DNA of 64,000 nt from Leeuwenhoekiella parthenopeia (lineage in GTDB: Bacteria; Bacteroidota; Bacteroidia; Flavobacteriales; Flavobacteriaceae). Of the stretch, positions 9,371 to 19,224 are shown piece after piece (position 1 is the stretch's first letter; every line of letters begins with the position of its first letter). The stretch covers positions 23,931 through 87,930 of the forward strand of contig NZ_JAJGMW010000020.1 in the NCBI RefSeq assembly GCF_020782115.1, given 5' to 3'. The notes beneath the pieces were generated by a model. It had not been told where the DNA came from. It searched no databases and saw only the letters and a program-made list of their open reading frames with translations. The translations under genes were made by a program, and so were the position numbers.

Positions 9371-11869
9371 ATGCTCAAAAAACTAATTTATACCGCCATT
9401 TTTACGCTTAGTCTATTAAAAGCGCAGGCGCAGGCTCCGGAGCTTGAAGCTACCGGAGACCAAATCTACTGCCCCGGTTCTGAGATTTCAATCGTCGAAG
9501 ATTTTACACTGACTAATGCTTCAGGTACGGCAATAAACGCGATTTATGTTCAAATTTCAAGTGGCTATGAGCAGGGCCGTGATTTTTTGCGTTACAATGG
9601 GAGTAATACGGCAATAACCCCCAGTTTTACAGCTTCCAGCGGTAAATTACAACTTAGTTTCCCTTCTACTTTGACTCCTGCTGAGATAGAAACAGCCATA
9701 AAAAACGTAGGTTATCGCAGTACCAACACCAACGTAAGCGGCATTAAAGAAATTTCGATCACCATTGGCGATGCCAACTATTTACCATCAACCGGACATT
9801 ACTATAAATACTTTCCGGATGCCGGAATCTCCTGGGATGCAGCCCGTGCTGAGGCTGAGACCGAAGATTATTACGGCTTAACCGGTTACCTCGCTACCAT
9901 AACAACTCCAGATGAAGCCCAGCTTGCAGGAAAACAATCTAGTGGAAACGGCTGGCTTGGGGGTACAGATCGGGAAACCGAAGGCGTCTGGAAATGGGTT
10001 ACCGGACCTGAAGGAGCTAACGGCGGTTTGATATTCTGGAACGGAGGAGCTAATGGCTCAACTCCCAATTACGCAAATTGGAACGTCAATCAGCCTGATA
10101 ATGCTCACGGCGGGGACGGTGAAGACTATTTACACGTTACAGCTCCCAGTATTGGCAACCCGGGGTCCTGGAATGATTTGCGGCTAAATGGTGATCCTTC
10201 GGGAGATTATCAGCCTCAGGGATTTGTAGTAGAATTTGGTGGCATGCCTAACGATCCGGTTCTTAAAATAGCTACCTCATCACAAATACGGGTTGCAGCT
10301 GTAGTAAGTACTACCGGCGACACCCGTTGCGGTCCGGGCGCAGTAAGCCTGAATGCTCAGGGAACCGGGGGAGAACTTCATTGGTATGACAGTGCCACCG
10401 GCGGAAATCTTCTGTTTACAGGGGCCAACTTCACAACCAACATAAACACAACAACCACTTTTTTTATCGCCGCAGAACCCGCGGGCTGCACTTCAGGCAG
10501 CAGGCGCTCGGTTCAGGCTCTTGTACTCGAGCCGGTGAATGTTGCTGCCCAAATTGATGTTTTTAATTGTGATGAAGATGGTACTCCTGACGGTTTTACA
10601 GTTTTTAACCTCAACACTATTGCCGCAGATATCTCAAATTCATCTTCTGAAACGGTAATTTTTTATACAAATCGCACAGATGCCGAGAATAATGACACTA
10701 CAACCAGAATCAGTTCTTCAGACTACGACAGCAGCGCTGGCAATACACTTTATGCCCGCACCCAAAATACGAATGGTTGTTTTGGGATAACCCGGGTAAA
10801 TCTGGAAGTTTCGACCACCTCCTTTCCTTCCGGTTTTGTTTATGATCTTGCTAATTGTGATACCGACGGTGCTATTGACGGCTATTTTGACTTTGATCTC
10901 AATGAGGCCACGCCGGCAATGCTGGCCCAGTTTCCGCAAGGCAGTAACCTGAGTGTTTCGTATTACCGCACCCGGGATGAAGCGCTTCTTGATCAAAATG
11001 AAATACCTCTTAACAACCCCTACCGCAACGAGACTGCAGATGAGCAGGTTGTTTACGTTCGGGTTGAAGACAATTCCGGCAACCGCTGTTATGGAGTAGG
11101 ACCCCATTTAAGATTGCAGGTATTACCCGTACCTGAATTTGAAATCTTCAATGAAGGTCGTTTTTGCAGTACCGCTGCCTCATATACTCTCGAAACTATA
11201 AATGCACAGGGCTCCTACAGTTACGAATGGCGTGATGAACAGGGTATTTTATTGAGTACCGAATCTTTTGTAGTCGTCACGACTCCCGGAATTTATACCG
11301 TTAGCGCCGGCAACGGGGCGTGTGTCTCCGAAACTCAGCAAATTGAAGTCATCGCCTCTGAAGCCGCTACGCTTAGCACCGAAAATATCGAAGTAATCAG
11401 CGAGGGCGAATTTAATACCGTACGTATTATTAATAGCGCCAATCTGGGTCAGGGCGATTATGAGTTCGCTCTGGGAGATGAGCTGGGACCCTATCGTGAC
11501 GAACCCCTTTTTGAACGGGTTACTCCGGGATTTAAAACCCTATTTGTTCGGGATAAAAATGGATGCGGTATCAGCAGTATTGAAATCCCCATACTGGGTT
11601 TTCCCAAATACTTTACGCCAAACAACGATGGTTATCACGATACGTGGGAGCCACTTGGGCTTAGTACACAGGACTATAGCGCAGTAAGTATCACTATTTT
11701 TGATCGTTATGGAAAACTTCTAAAAGCGCTTTATGGCTTTGGCGAAAGCTGGGATGGTACCACCCGTAATCGCGCGCTTCCTTCAGACGATTACTGGTAT
11801 CGAGTAGAACTTACCGATTTAGATGGGGTGGTTACTCGTTTTAACGGCCATTTCACTTTAAAACGTTAG
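9371..11869 (+). CDS. T9SS-exported protein with C-type lectin domain and type B sorting domain
   Basis: 832 residues. Signal peptide (cleavage AQA|QAPEL leaves N-terminal Gln). Residues about 135-295 form a C-type lectin-like domain (YYKYFPDAGISWDAARAEAE, ATITTPDEAQ, WLGGTDRETEGVWKW, NWNVNQPDN, GSWNDL), implying carbohydrate or calcium-dependent binding. Central Ig-like modules follow. The last 90 residues are a type B C-terminal sorting domain (PKYFTPNNDGYHDTW, ISIFDRYGKL-like segment, SWDGTTRNRALPSDDYWYRVEL, GHFTLKR), which directs export through T9SS and surface fixation. The ATG follows the upstream TAG without a gap, so it is translationally coupled to the beta-helix lipoprotein. Confidence 0.92.
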   Translation: MLKKLIYTAIFTLSLLKAQAQAPELEATGDQIYCPGSEISIVEDFTLTNASGTAINAIYVQISSGYEQGRDFLRYNGSNTAITPSFTASSGKLQLSFPSTLTPAEIETAIKNVGYRSTNTNVSGIKEISITIGDANYLPSTGHYYKYFPDAGISWDAARAEAETEDYYGLTGYLATITTPDEAQLAGKQSSGNGWLGGTDRETEGVWKWVTGPEGANGGLIFWNGGANGSTPNYANWNVNQPDNAHGGDGEDYLHVTAPSIGNPGSWNDLRLNGDPSGDYQPQGFVVEFGGMPNDPVLKIATSSQIRVAAVVSTTGDTRCGPGAVSLNAQGTGGELHWYDSATGGNLLFTGANFTTNINTTTTFFIAAEPAGCTSGSRRSVQALVLEPVNVAAQIDVFNCDEDGTPDGFTVFNLNTIAADISNSSSETVIFYTNRTDAENNDTTTRISSSDYDSSAGNTLYARTQNTNGCFGITRVNLEVSTTSFPSGFVYDLANCDTDGAIDGYFDFDLNEATPAMLAQFPQGSNLSVSYYRTRDEALLDQNEIPLNNPYRNETADEQVVYVRVEDNSGNRCYGVGPHLRLQVLPVPEFEIFNEGRFCSTAASYTLETINAQGSYSYEWRDEQGILLSTESFVVVTTPGIYTVSAGNGACVSETQQIEVIASEAATLSTENIEVISEGEFNTVRIINSANLGQGDYEFALGDELGPYRDEPLFERVTPGFKTLFVRDKNGCGISSIEIPILGFPKYFTPNNDGYHDTWEPLGLSTQDYSAVSITIFDRYGKLLKALYGFGESWDGTTRNRALPSDDYWYRVELTDLDGVVTRFNGHFTLKR

Positions 11870-11877
11870 AATTGAAG

Positions 11878-12210
11878 ATGGAAACCCTTCGGCTCTTTTC
11901 ATACGGAACCCTTCAGCATAGCGATATACAGCAAAATTTGTTTAAGCGGAAACTGGAAGGTACGGCCGATAAAATACTGGGGTATAAGTTGGGAACCATT
12001 ACCCTTCCTGAAAATCACCCGAATGCGCAAACCTATTTTATAGCTATTTATACCGGTGATGAAAAAGATATTCTCGATGGAATTTGCTATACCATAAACG
12101 CATCAGAACTAAGTCTGGTCGATGACTATGAAGGACCCGCATACGAGCGTGCAACGGTTATTTCAAATTCGGGCAAAAAGGTTTTGATTTATAGAAGACC
12201 GATACACTAG
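11878..12210 (+). CDS. Gamma-glutamylcyclotransferase-like protein (AIG2/GGCT family)
   Basis: 110 residues from ATG at 11878 (a TTG two codons earlier is possible but adds nothing). The substrate-loop motif FSYGTLQ lies at the N-terminus (about 6-12), and the family's C-terminal part VDDYEGPAYERATV is present, with the acidic residue after YGTL-type folds that acts as general base in this family. It would be a small cytosolic enzyme acting on gamma-glutamyl amines or peptides. It starts 8 bp after the lectin gene, so it is probably the last gene of the run from 6756. Substrate is uncertain. Confidence 0.85.
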   Translation: METLRLFSYGTLQHSDIQQNLFKRKLEGTADKILGYKLGTITLPENHPNAQTYFIAIYTGDEKDILDGICYTINASELSLVDDYEGPAYERATVISNSGKKVLIYRRPIH

Positions 12211-12390
12211 TTTTAAATCTTAGTAATTTTTCTTCGATATATATAATTTTTGCTTATATCGATCTTTTGGTGTATTTTTTTTAACAATAAAATAGACCAT
12301 ATTCCGCTTTTTAGGCTCAACTACACAGAATGCATTTTTTTTCAGGTTTTCAGAAAAAACACCATAGATTCGTTGTAAAATCAACCAAAT

Positions 12391-13698
12391 ATGCGTCTGT
12401 TTCTCTCTTTTTTCAGCCTGTTTTTTGTTCAATTTGTCATTGCTCAAACTAATAGCCATCTTGATGCTCAGGTTTCGATTTCCCTTTCTGAGGAAACCTT
12501 TGACGCGGTTTATGTTCTGAAAAATTTACCGGTTAATTCGCAAAAACTTTCCTTTAAGCTTAATAAACATTTTAAAGTAAAACAGGTTTATTTAAATAAT
12601 GACCCGATAGCCTCAAGCAAGTATCCGCAAAATTGCAACGACTGCCTTACTCACAATATCAATATCAACAGGCCTCTGAACAACCTCGATCATTTGAAGA
12701 TTGAGATATCCGGAAAAATAAAAAATCTGGAAACCGATAAGGATGTGAGACGCCATAAAGGAGAAGTTGTGCTCGTAGATGGGGTGCTTCTGGCCGGTGC
12801 TAATGATTACTGGTACCCACAGGTGGTGCGCACCAGCGGTTCCCTTTCTGAATATATTAATCCGTTTAATATGACCTATTCGATCACGGCAACCTGTGCA
12901 GACTGTGATCAAATTTACCTGGGTAAGGGAACGCCAAAAAACAGTGGAGCAACTTTCAGCAATGACCGCGCCGAAGGAGATATTACATTGATTGCAGGAA
13001 CTTTTGATTTTAAGGAAGGTACCTATGCCAATTACATCAATGTTTCCGATACTGATATTCAAAAAATACAAACACGCTTTTCAAAAAGTCAGCAATTTCT
13101 GGAAGAATTCACACAGTTTACCGGAAAACAAAGCAAAACAGTCTATGCCCAACTGGAATCGCCCATCTATGGCAATGAAGCCAATTACAATACCATCGTA
13201 AATACCTCAGCCAAAGTAGACCTTAATAAAGTGGATGAAAACCTCACCGAGGATACGGCGTATTATTACTTCGCCAGCAACTTTGAGCCTAAAACTAAAC
13301 TTGACCGGCTGTTTTTACAGGCTTTGGCTAAATATGCGCGCATTAAATATCTCGAGACCAATAATCGCGTTCAGTATGATCGCCTAACCGGAATTGTACA
13401 GACTGGTAGTAGGGCTGAAAAACCGGTGGAATCTCAATCACAGCTTCAGGCATTACTCATTACACCGGGTCAATTTTTAGAATTGGAACAACGCATTGGT
13501 GCCGAAGAAATGCAAAGCTTCCTTAAGAACACCTTTCAGAATTTAGCATACGGGAAATCGAGCTATGAGGCCTTCACCGAAAGTATCGCCAGTGTTAATA
13601 CGCCCAACACCAATCTGGAAGTCCTGATAACACGGGTTCAGGATCAGTTTAAACTACGAGCTGCCGAACGCAATACCGATGTGCTGGTAGGTTTTTAA
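12391..13698 (+). CDS. Exported protein of unknown function, resembles M1-peptidase N-terminal domain
   Basis: 435 residues with a clear signal peptide (FVQFVIA|QTNSH), leaving N-terminal Gln. Residues 25-190 read like the beta-sandwich N-terminal domain of M1 aminopeptidase-like proteins (VSISLSEETFDAVYVLKNLP, LKIEISGKI, LLAGANDYWYPQ). Two CxxC pairs (CNDC about 75, CADC about 170) could form disulphides. No HExxH zinc motif follows, so peptidase activity is not expected. The C-terminal 220 residues are helical. The 180-bp gap upstream is very AT-rich and holds no gene I can support. Convergent with the CHAT fusion gene, 16 bp apart. Function unknown. Confidence 0.78.
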   Translation: MRLFLSFFSLFFVQFVIAQTNSHLDAQVSISLSEETFDAVYVLKNLPVNSQKLSFKLNKHFKVKQVYLNNDPIASSKYPQNCNDCLTHNININRPLNNLDHLKIEISGKIKNLETDKDVRRHKGEVVLVDGVLLAGANDYWYPQVVRTSGSLSEYINPFNMTYSITATCADCDQIYLGKGTPKNSGATFSNDRAEGDITLIAGTFDFKEGTYANYINVSDTDIQKIQTRFSKSQQFLEEFTQFTGKQSKTVYAQLESPIYGNEANYNTIVNTSAKVDLNKVDENLTEDTAYYYFASNFEPKTKLDRLFLQALAKYARIKYLETNNRVQYDRLTGIVQTGSRAEKPVESQSQLQALLITPGQFLELEQRIGAEEMQSFLKNTFQNLAYGKSSYEAFTESIASVNTPNTNLEVLITRVQDQFKLRAAERNTDVLVGF

Positions 13699-13714
13699 AC
13701 CCTTCTGGACGGCT

Positions 13715-16700
13715 CTATTTAAAACGCAATAACGATTCTTTCACCTTAAGCAGACTGCTCGCTTTTTCTTTTGGTATTACCGACTCGTGACTGAGCAGAA
13801 AGTCGAGCTGCGCAAGTTCTATGCGTATTTGACGCGAACTGTGTAAAATCTGGAATGCTTCAGCAAAGCGCTTATTTAATTCGTCTAAAATAACCTGATC
13901 TCCCCCCTTTTCACTATTAACCAGGAGCATACCGAAGCTCACTTCGGTCATTCCCAAAAGCACCGAAATATCGAGGTCTGCGGGATCTACATCATCCAGG
14001 TGTTTTAAAAAGTCAGACAGATAGGCAAAAACCGGTTTTTTGGTGTACTTATTCAATTGATTTTTTAGATTACCCTTGCCGTAAGCTTCGAGCAGATAGC
14101 TTAAAAACACAATGTTTGAGAACGCGTCAAGCGTTTTACCGTCGTATGGGTTTGTGCTGTTATCGTAAGCTTCGGTATAGTAATCAAGTGCTGTTTGCAG
14201 GTATTGCAATTGCTTTTCCCCTTTTTCGTGCATCGACGCAAATTTGTAACAGTTGCCCACAATGCCCAGCCTTAAAGTGGTCTTGCCAATAAGGGCCAGC
14301 TTGGTTACCAGATCGAGCTCTTCCTTCCGCTCTGCGGCATCTTTAGAGAAATTCAAAGAGCGTAACAGACAAAAATGCTCTAAAACCTTCATCGAAAAAT
14401 TAGCATCTTCGAGAGTCAAAACCGCCCTGAACGTATCTAAAGCCTCAGCGGGCATATCGAGCTCATCGTAAATTAAAGCCTCTTTCTCTCTGATCACACC
14501 GTCGATCAGGTCATTTCGACTGGCATTTTCAAGAATTTCATCAAGCTTGCGCTTTACTGTTTTAGGATTAAAACTGCTGTGACGTATAGACGCATAAAGG
14601 TTTTCAAGATCTGTATACACCTGCGAACTCAGGACATAATCAAAGACTTCTTCTTTTTGCCTTACGTGCTCAAAAAACTTGTAATGTTGATTCCCGTAGC
14701 ATTGGTAAGCACCCCAGGTATTGGTATGCCGATGGTTTTGATAGCATTTTTTACGCGCCATTTGTACAGCTTCGCCAAATTCATAACCGGAAAGCATACG
14801 ACTGTAAAATTCTTCTGAGAAAGTTTCTGCGGCGGCGTCATCAACAGCCCAACCGGTCACAATGATGGCCTTAACCCCCATGGCGATAAGTTGGGTTCCT
14901 ATATTGGCCGCCAGTTTGTAACGCGAGCGCATGAAGGCATCATCGGTAGCATTTAAGGTTCCCGAAAAGCAGCAATTGATAAAAACAAATTCGGGCACAT
15001 AGCTCAATTGCTTGATCATGGCAGGGTCTATACAGATGCCGTTACCAATGGCTATGCCCACCCGGTTATTTGCAGGATCGTAAAGCCCATGACCTGCAAA
15101 ATGCAACAGTTTATATTCATTGGTATACAATTGCAACATAATATCTGTAGCATTGCTATTAAGCAACGGAAAGGTCTCAAATCCCGCATTTTTAAGCTTA
15201 TCATTTACCATTTGTGCCTCTGCTTTTGCAGCAGCCAACTGGGGCAGTGATGCCTCATTATAAATAGGATCGCCTATGATAAGCGTCTTGTTGCTCACGC
15301 TGCGCAACTGGTTACTCTCATAATCTGAAGTCAGCAACTGGCGTATGAGTCCGCTGTTTACGGCTGCCGGGGTTTCATCAGACTCAAAATCATGAAACAG
15401 CTCCCAGGGGAACTGAGCCGCTTTGAGATCGAGTTTAAACAAAATATTGTTTTGATTGCGGATGATGGCTTTAAACTGATTAGGAATGAGTAATTCAAAC
15501 AGGGTTTTAGAAAGCCGCTTATCCCACGCCGAACTGCGCGACATCTGCTCCAGCAGAATACCTACCTGTTCCAGACCGTTGTGCACTTCCTCTTCTTCTA
15601 CCCGCGCCAAACCGCTTGACGAATTGTAAGCAAAACCGGTAATGCGATCGCCATCACAAATGCTTTTTACATTAAAATGATGCCACCAGTCTTCAGACTC
15701 ATCTACAAATGCACGCCTTTTTTTGGCTCCCTCCTTACGCTCTATACCTTTTATGAGCTCAAAATTAAAGCGGTTATCAGAATTTTTGAGCCTGCTCAAC
15801 GCCCAGTAGGCCTGGCTCGCCAGCGACTCGTAATGGTTTACAAATTCTATCTGAGTTAGTTCCTGTAAACCTTCCCCGTGTTCTTTTATAAACCGGTTGG
15901 CGCTGCTTACACCCAGTAAAATTCCCTTGATAGAATCTTCGATTTGTAATCTTCCGTAACCGGTACCCATCAGGATAAAGGAGATTCCCTCGGCATAGGA
16001 TTTGGCTTTTGCCAGGGTATAATTATCGCGCATAAACATAGCGTATTTAAGTGCCGCCATCTCTACCGTTTTGGCCAGCAGATAATGGGTAAGTTCCTGC
16101 GAATTGCCCAGACCGCACACAATCGCTCCCCGCGGATTGGTATTCAGGTTAAAAAACACCTCACTCTCCCCTATCTTGCCGGGATAATATCCCATATCGT
16201 AGCGCTGCATCAGACGGCCATTGAGGTAGTTATCGAGCGCTTTTTCGGCACTGTGCACACCGTCGTTATTAAAATGCCCCAGCATTACGGGGTATCGGGA
16301 AACTTTAAGGTCAGCATTAATAACGGCAACATTAAGCATGGTGCGCTCAGGCTGGGTAGATTTTCGAGCCGGTTCTATACCAAACAATACATCGCCTACC
16401 AGATTGAGGTTATTGCCCGGTGCAGGTACTGCGTGTACTTCACTGATGACTTCACCGGCGCGGGAGATGGGTTTGGTTTTGAGTAACCTATTGGTTTTAC
16501 CTTCAAGCAGAATATCAACAATACCGTCGTAAATCCTGGGATCATTGGCGAGTTCGCCGTGTGAGGTATGCGTATAATACACGTTGTCTTTTGGAATGCG
16601 CGACGGGATGCCCGTTACCCAGGTTACGCTACTGTCGCCCGCTGTGGTTGCGAGGTAAACCAGTTTTTTCTTATTTGAAAGAAAACGCGATTCGGTCTTA

Positions 16701-18988
16701 TAATCATAAACCGTTTGCTCCGCGTGACCGGCCACATAATACACCTCTTTGAGGTCATCTTCGGTTAGATGTGTAACAAAATCCAGGACAGAATCGCGGT
16801 ATTTTTTAAACTGATCCAGATCTTTTTTAAGCGGAATAACCATAGGCTCGGTACTTTCCGCTTTGCGGTCTTTCCAGAACTGCGAGTCCCAGAAGGGGCG
16901 TTTGCTATTGTTTTCAATAGGAAGTAATTCAAATATTCCCGGAAATTCCCTAAATACCTGAAGCAACTCTTCCTTAGAATTTTTAAAATCGATCATCGCC
17001 AGCTGCTTCACCCGGCTGCTGTGACCGGTGAGCACTTCCATAATCAAATACGAACCCAGCCAGGGCGTGCCCAGCATCACAAATTTATTGGCGGGTTTTT
17101 CGATAAAGCGTTTCCAGACGGGCGCAGCGTCCATCATAAACTGGCGTACTACCAGACCACCCATAGAATGGGCGATGATGTGAATGGGCTGGTTGTAAGT
17201 GTCCAGTAAATGCTCCACCTTTTTAGCTAGTTGGGCTGCAGAACCTTTCACGCTTTTACGCCAGTCAAACGGAAAGGTGATCACATCGTGCGTTTTAAGC
17301 AGGTGCTTTACAAAGTCATCGTAGTATTTTTTAATCACGCCCGAAGCTTCCACCCCGCTGGTATTGATTTCGAGATCGTCTTTAATTGCTCCTCTGTTTA
17401 ATTCCCTAAAATCAATCCACTGCGGATTGCCGTTGTGATCGAGACTCGAACCCATAATCCCGGGAAGCAAAATGGCTATGCGCTTATTGCCGCTCACGTG
17501 CTCGTAATGCACACCTTCCATAGAAAACATGCTGAGCAATACCCCACGGTTACCGGCTCCCGAAAACTTCTGGGAATAAAAGCCCGCCTGACCACCCGGC
17601 GCCGTAACAGCAGCCTGCAGAATGGCGTCGCAGGTATTTTGATTGCGGAAGTAGTTGAAATGATTGGTGCTTCCGTCTTTCGACAGAAAGTATTGAATAC
17701 CGCCCAGACGAGGTGCCCCCTGCTCCATACGGTCTGAATCGACCACCAGATCGTTTGCCTTCCAATAAAACAAATTGGCCAAAATTACCTTAAGCGAATC
17801 GCCCAAGTGCCCTCCCACTTCGGCATCGCCGGCAATCACATACAAATCATTGGCGACCGCGCTTCCTGAAAAGTTCAGCATTTTTTGAAAGCTGCTGTCG
17901 GGCACCATACTATACAAACCGGGCATTGCCTCGTGATTGGCTTTCTGTTTTACCACTTCGAGTAAAAACAGTTTTACGGTATTGTAAACCACGTTGACCT
18001 GTGCCCCCACAACCAAGCCCAAAGCATTGAGCAGTACATTGAGAAAATGATCTGTTCTGCGCGAAAGCAGGGTGGTGCCGCTGGCCGGGGCTGCTACCCG
18101 TATGACCTTGCGCACTTCAATTTTCTTTTTCCGGGCAATGGTGTTGATCTTTTTCATCAACTCAAAAGCTTCGGGATCTTCTTTTGTCATCATCCCCAGT
18201 TCGAGATCACTAAAGCCAACCACTTCATTACGGTGATCGCATTTGGCCAAAACATCAGCGACAAGTCCGCCGCGGGAATGGCTCAAAATTTCAACACTAA
18301 CAGACTGGTCTACGTGTTCTAAAAAGTCGAGCGCATTTTGCAGCGGACTCACAGAAAGCGTACGATGATCAAGCGCAAGGATTCCTGCATTGTACTGGCG
18401 CATCAACTGGTCCCAAATAGGACTCTGCCCGAGGCGCAATTCAGCGAAAGCGGCAAAGGTATTAGACAAGGTGTCGTGTATAAGCAGCAGGTAGGCTGTG
18501 CTGGCAGGAGCAATTTTGGCCACCGGCATATATTGAAAGCCTGCATCAAGCTTGTAAAGTCCGGGCTGTGGCATCGCCCGCTTGTCGTAGGCAATCGCCA
18601 GATTTTTTGCAGAAGTCTCGGCAGCAGTGCCCAGTGTTTTAGCACGAATAAGTTTTAAGGTTTTAATCACCACGCTACCAATAGCTCCCCTGGAGGCCTG
18701 CTTTCCGGTAACCTGAGGCTCAAAAACAAAAACTTCTCCCGAGCGCTTACCCGAAGCAGGTGCATTGTAAATTTCTTCAATATCCAGAGCATTGCCTATC
18801 CATTGAGTTTGATCAGAAAAGGTGAGTTCAATAATATCATCATCCTTCAGTTCGAGCTCAATACGCCGGTTTTCGGCGCGGCTTTTTTCGAGCTGTACCG
18901 CGGTGACCACTTCAAATTCTGAAAACTGGGCGGTTTGTAGATTTAATTCTTCGGCGATTAGGGTTCCGTAAACGAGTGCTTTGGTCAT
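13715..18988 (-). CDS. Giant fusion: two alpha/beta-hydrolases, M17-N-like domain, CHAT protease, TPR-like tail
   Basis: 1757 residues from ATG at 18988 (MTKALVYG); the frame extends 67 codons further to a TTG, but that stretch is basic, low-quality sequence. Order of parts: N-terminal region; hydrolase 1 with nucleophile elbow SHSRGG (about 234); hydrolase 2, LCAT/PGAP1-like, with LPGIMGSSLD (about 510) and AHSMGG (about 607); a segment at about 895-1010 resembling the macro-like N-domain of M17 aminopeptidases (GKIGES, AIVCGLG) without its catalytic domain; CHAT caspase-like domain with His in HFAGHG (about 1297) and Cys in INCCFSG (about 1340); helical tail 1430-1757. No signal peptide, so cytosolic. 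A lipase-plus-protease effector is plausible by analogy, not shown. Confidence 0.88.
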   Translation of the reverse strand: MTKALVYGTLIAEELNLQTAQFSEFEVVTAVQLEKSRAENRRIELELKDDDIIELTFSDQTQWIGNALDIEEIYNAPASGKRSGEVFVFEPQVTGKQASRGAIGSVVIKTLKLIRAKTLGTAAETSAKNLAIAYDKRAMPQPGLYKLDAGFQYMPVAKIAPASTAYLLLIHDTLSNTFAAFAELRLGQSPIWDQLMRQYNAGILALDHRTLSVSPLQNALDFLEHVDQSVSVEILSHSRGGLVADVLAKCDHRNEVVGFSDLELGMMTKEDPEAFELMKKINTIARKKKIEVRKVIRVAAPASGTTLLSRRTDHFLNVLLNALGLVVGAQVNVVYNTVKLFLLEVVKQKANHEAMPGLYSMVPDSSFQKMLNFSGSAVANDLYVIAGDAEVGGHLGDSLKVILANLFYWKANDLVVDSDRMEQGAPRLGGIQYFLSKDGSTNHFNYFRNQNTCDAILQAAVTAPGGQAGFYSQKFSGAGNRGVLLSMFSMEGVHYEHVSGNKRIAILLPGIMGSSLDHNGNPQWIDFRELNRGAIKDDLEINTSGVEASGVIKKYYDDFVKHLLKTHDVITFPFDWRKSVKGSAAQLAKKVEHLLDTYNQPIHIIAHSMGGLVVRQFMMDAAPVWKRFIEKPANKFVMLGTPWLGSYLIMEVLTGHSSRVKQLAMIDFKNSKEELLQVFREFPGIFELLPIENNSKRPFWDSQFWKDRKAESTEPMVIPLKKDLDQFKKYRDSVLDFVTHLTEDDLKEVYYVAGHAEQTVYDYKTESRFLSNKKKLVYLATTAGDSSVTWVTGIPSRIPKDNVYYTHTSHGELANDPRIYDGIVDILLEGKTNRLLKTKPISRAGEVISEVHAVPAPGNNLNLVGDVLFGIEPARKSTQPERTMLNVAVINADLKVSRYPVMLGHFNNDGVHSAEKALDNYLNGRLMQRYDMGYYPGKIGESEVFFNLNTNPRGAIVCGLGNSQELTHYLLAKTVEMAALKYAMFMRDNYTLAKAKSYAEGISFILMGTGYGRLQIEDSIKGILLGVSSANRFIKEHGEGLQELTQIEFVNHYESLASQAYWALSRLKNSDNRFNFELIKGIERKEGAKKRRAFVDESEDWWHHFNVKSICDGDRITGFAYNSSSGLARVEEEEVHNGLEQVGILLEQMSRSSAWDKRLSKTLFELLIPNQFKAIIRNQNNILFKLDLKAAQFPWELFHDFESDETPAAVNSGLIRQLLTSDYESNQLRSVSNKTLIIGDPIYNEASLPQLAAAKAEAQMVNDKLKNAGFETFPLLNSNATDIMLQLYTNEYKLLHFAGHGLYDPANNRVGIAIGNGICIDPAMIKQLSYVPEFVFINCCFSGTLNATDDAFMRSRYKLAANIGTQLIAMGVKAIIVTGWAVDDAAAETFSEEFYSRMLSGYEFGEAVQMARKKCYQNHRHTNTWGAYQCYGNQHYKFFEHVRQKEEVFDYVLSSQVYTDLENLYASIRHSSFNPKTVKRKLDEILENASRNDLIDGVIREKEALIYDELDMPAEALDTFRAVLTLEDANFSMKVLEHFCLLRSLNFSKDAAERKEELDLVTKLALIGKTTLRLGIVGNCYKFASMHEKGEKQLQYLQTALDYYTEAYDNSTNPYDGKTLDAFSNIVFLSYLLEAYGKGNLKNQLNKYTKKPVFAYLSDFLKHLDDVDPADLDISVLLGMTEVSFGMLLVNSEKGGDQVILDELNKRFAEAFQILHSSRQIRIELAQLDFLLSHESVIPKEKASSLLKVKESLLRFK

Positions 18989-19224
18989 GATTTGCTGAAA
19001 TTCTGATAGTTGTGAACTAAATGTACCTAAAAGACCCATTGCGAAGCACTTACCGTCCTGAATAAGGGGTAAAATCCCCGCCCACGTGCGGGAAAAAGGC
19101 GTAGTCTTTCCGGCGGGACTACGCGATTTCCTTACATGTTGATTTGAATAATGGTATTTTTGAATTTGAACACGTGAATTTTTCCGCAAAGCGGAAGCAT
19201 TCCACGCTTATAAAAAGGATAACT

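Noticed and set aside
12220..12459. Minus-strand frame upstream of the exported protein gene
   Set aside because: Overlaps the signal-peptide region of the plus-strand gene and has a low-complexity Lys/Asn composition from AT-rich DNA.
17435..17737. Plus-strand frames inside the CHAT fusion gene
   Set aside because: They are antisense to clear hydrolase motifs and show no homology pattern of their own.
18989..19189. Longer start of the CHAT fusion gene
   Set aside because: The extra 67 codons begin at TTG, are basic and Arg/Ser/Lys-rich, and include the shared promoter region with the HAD gene.
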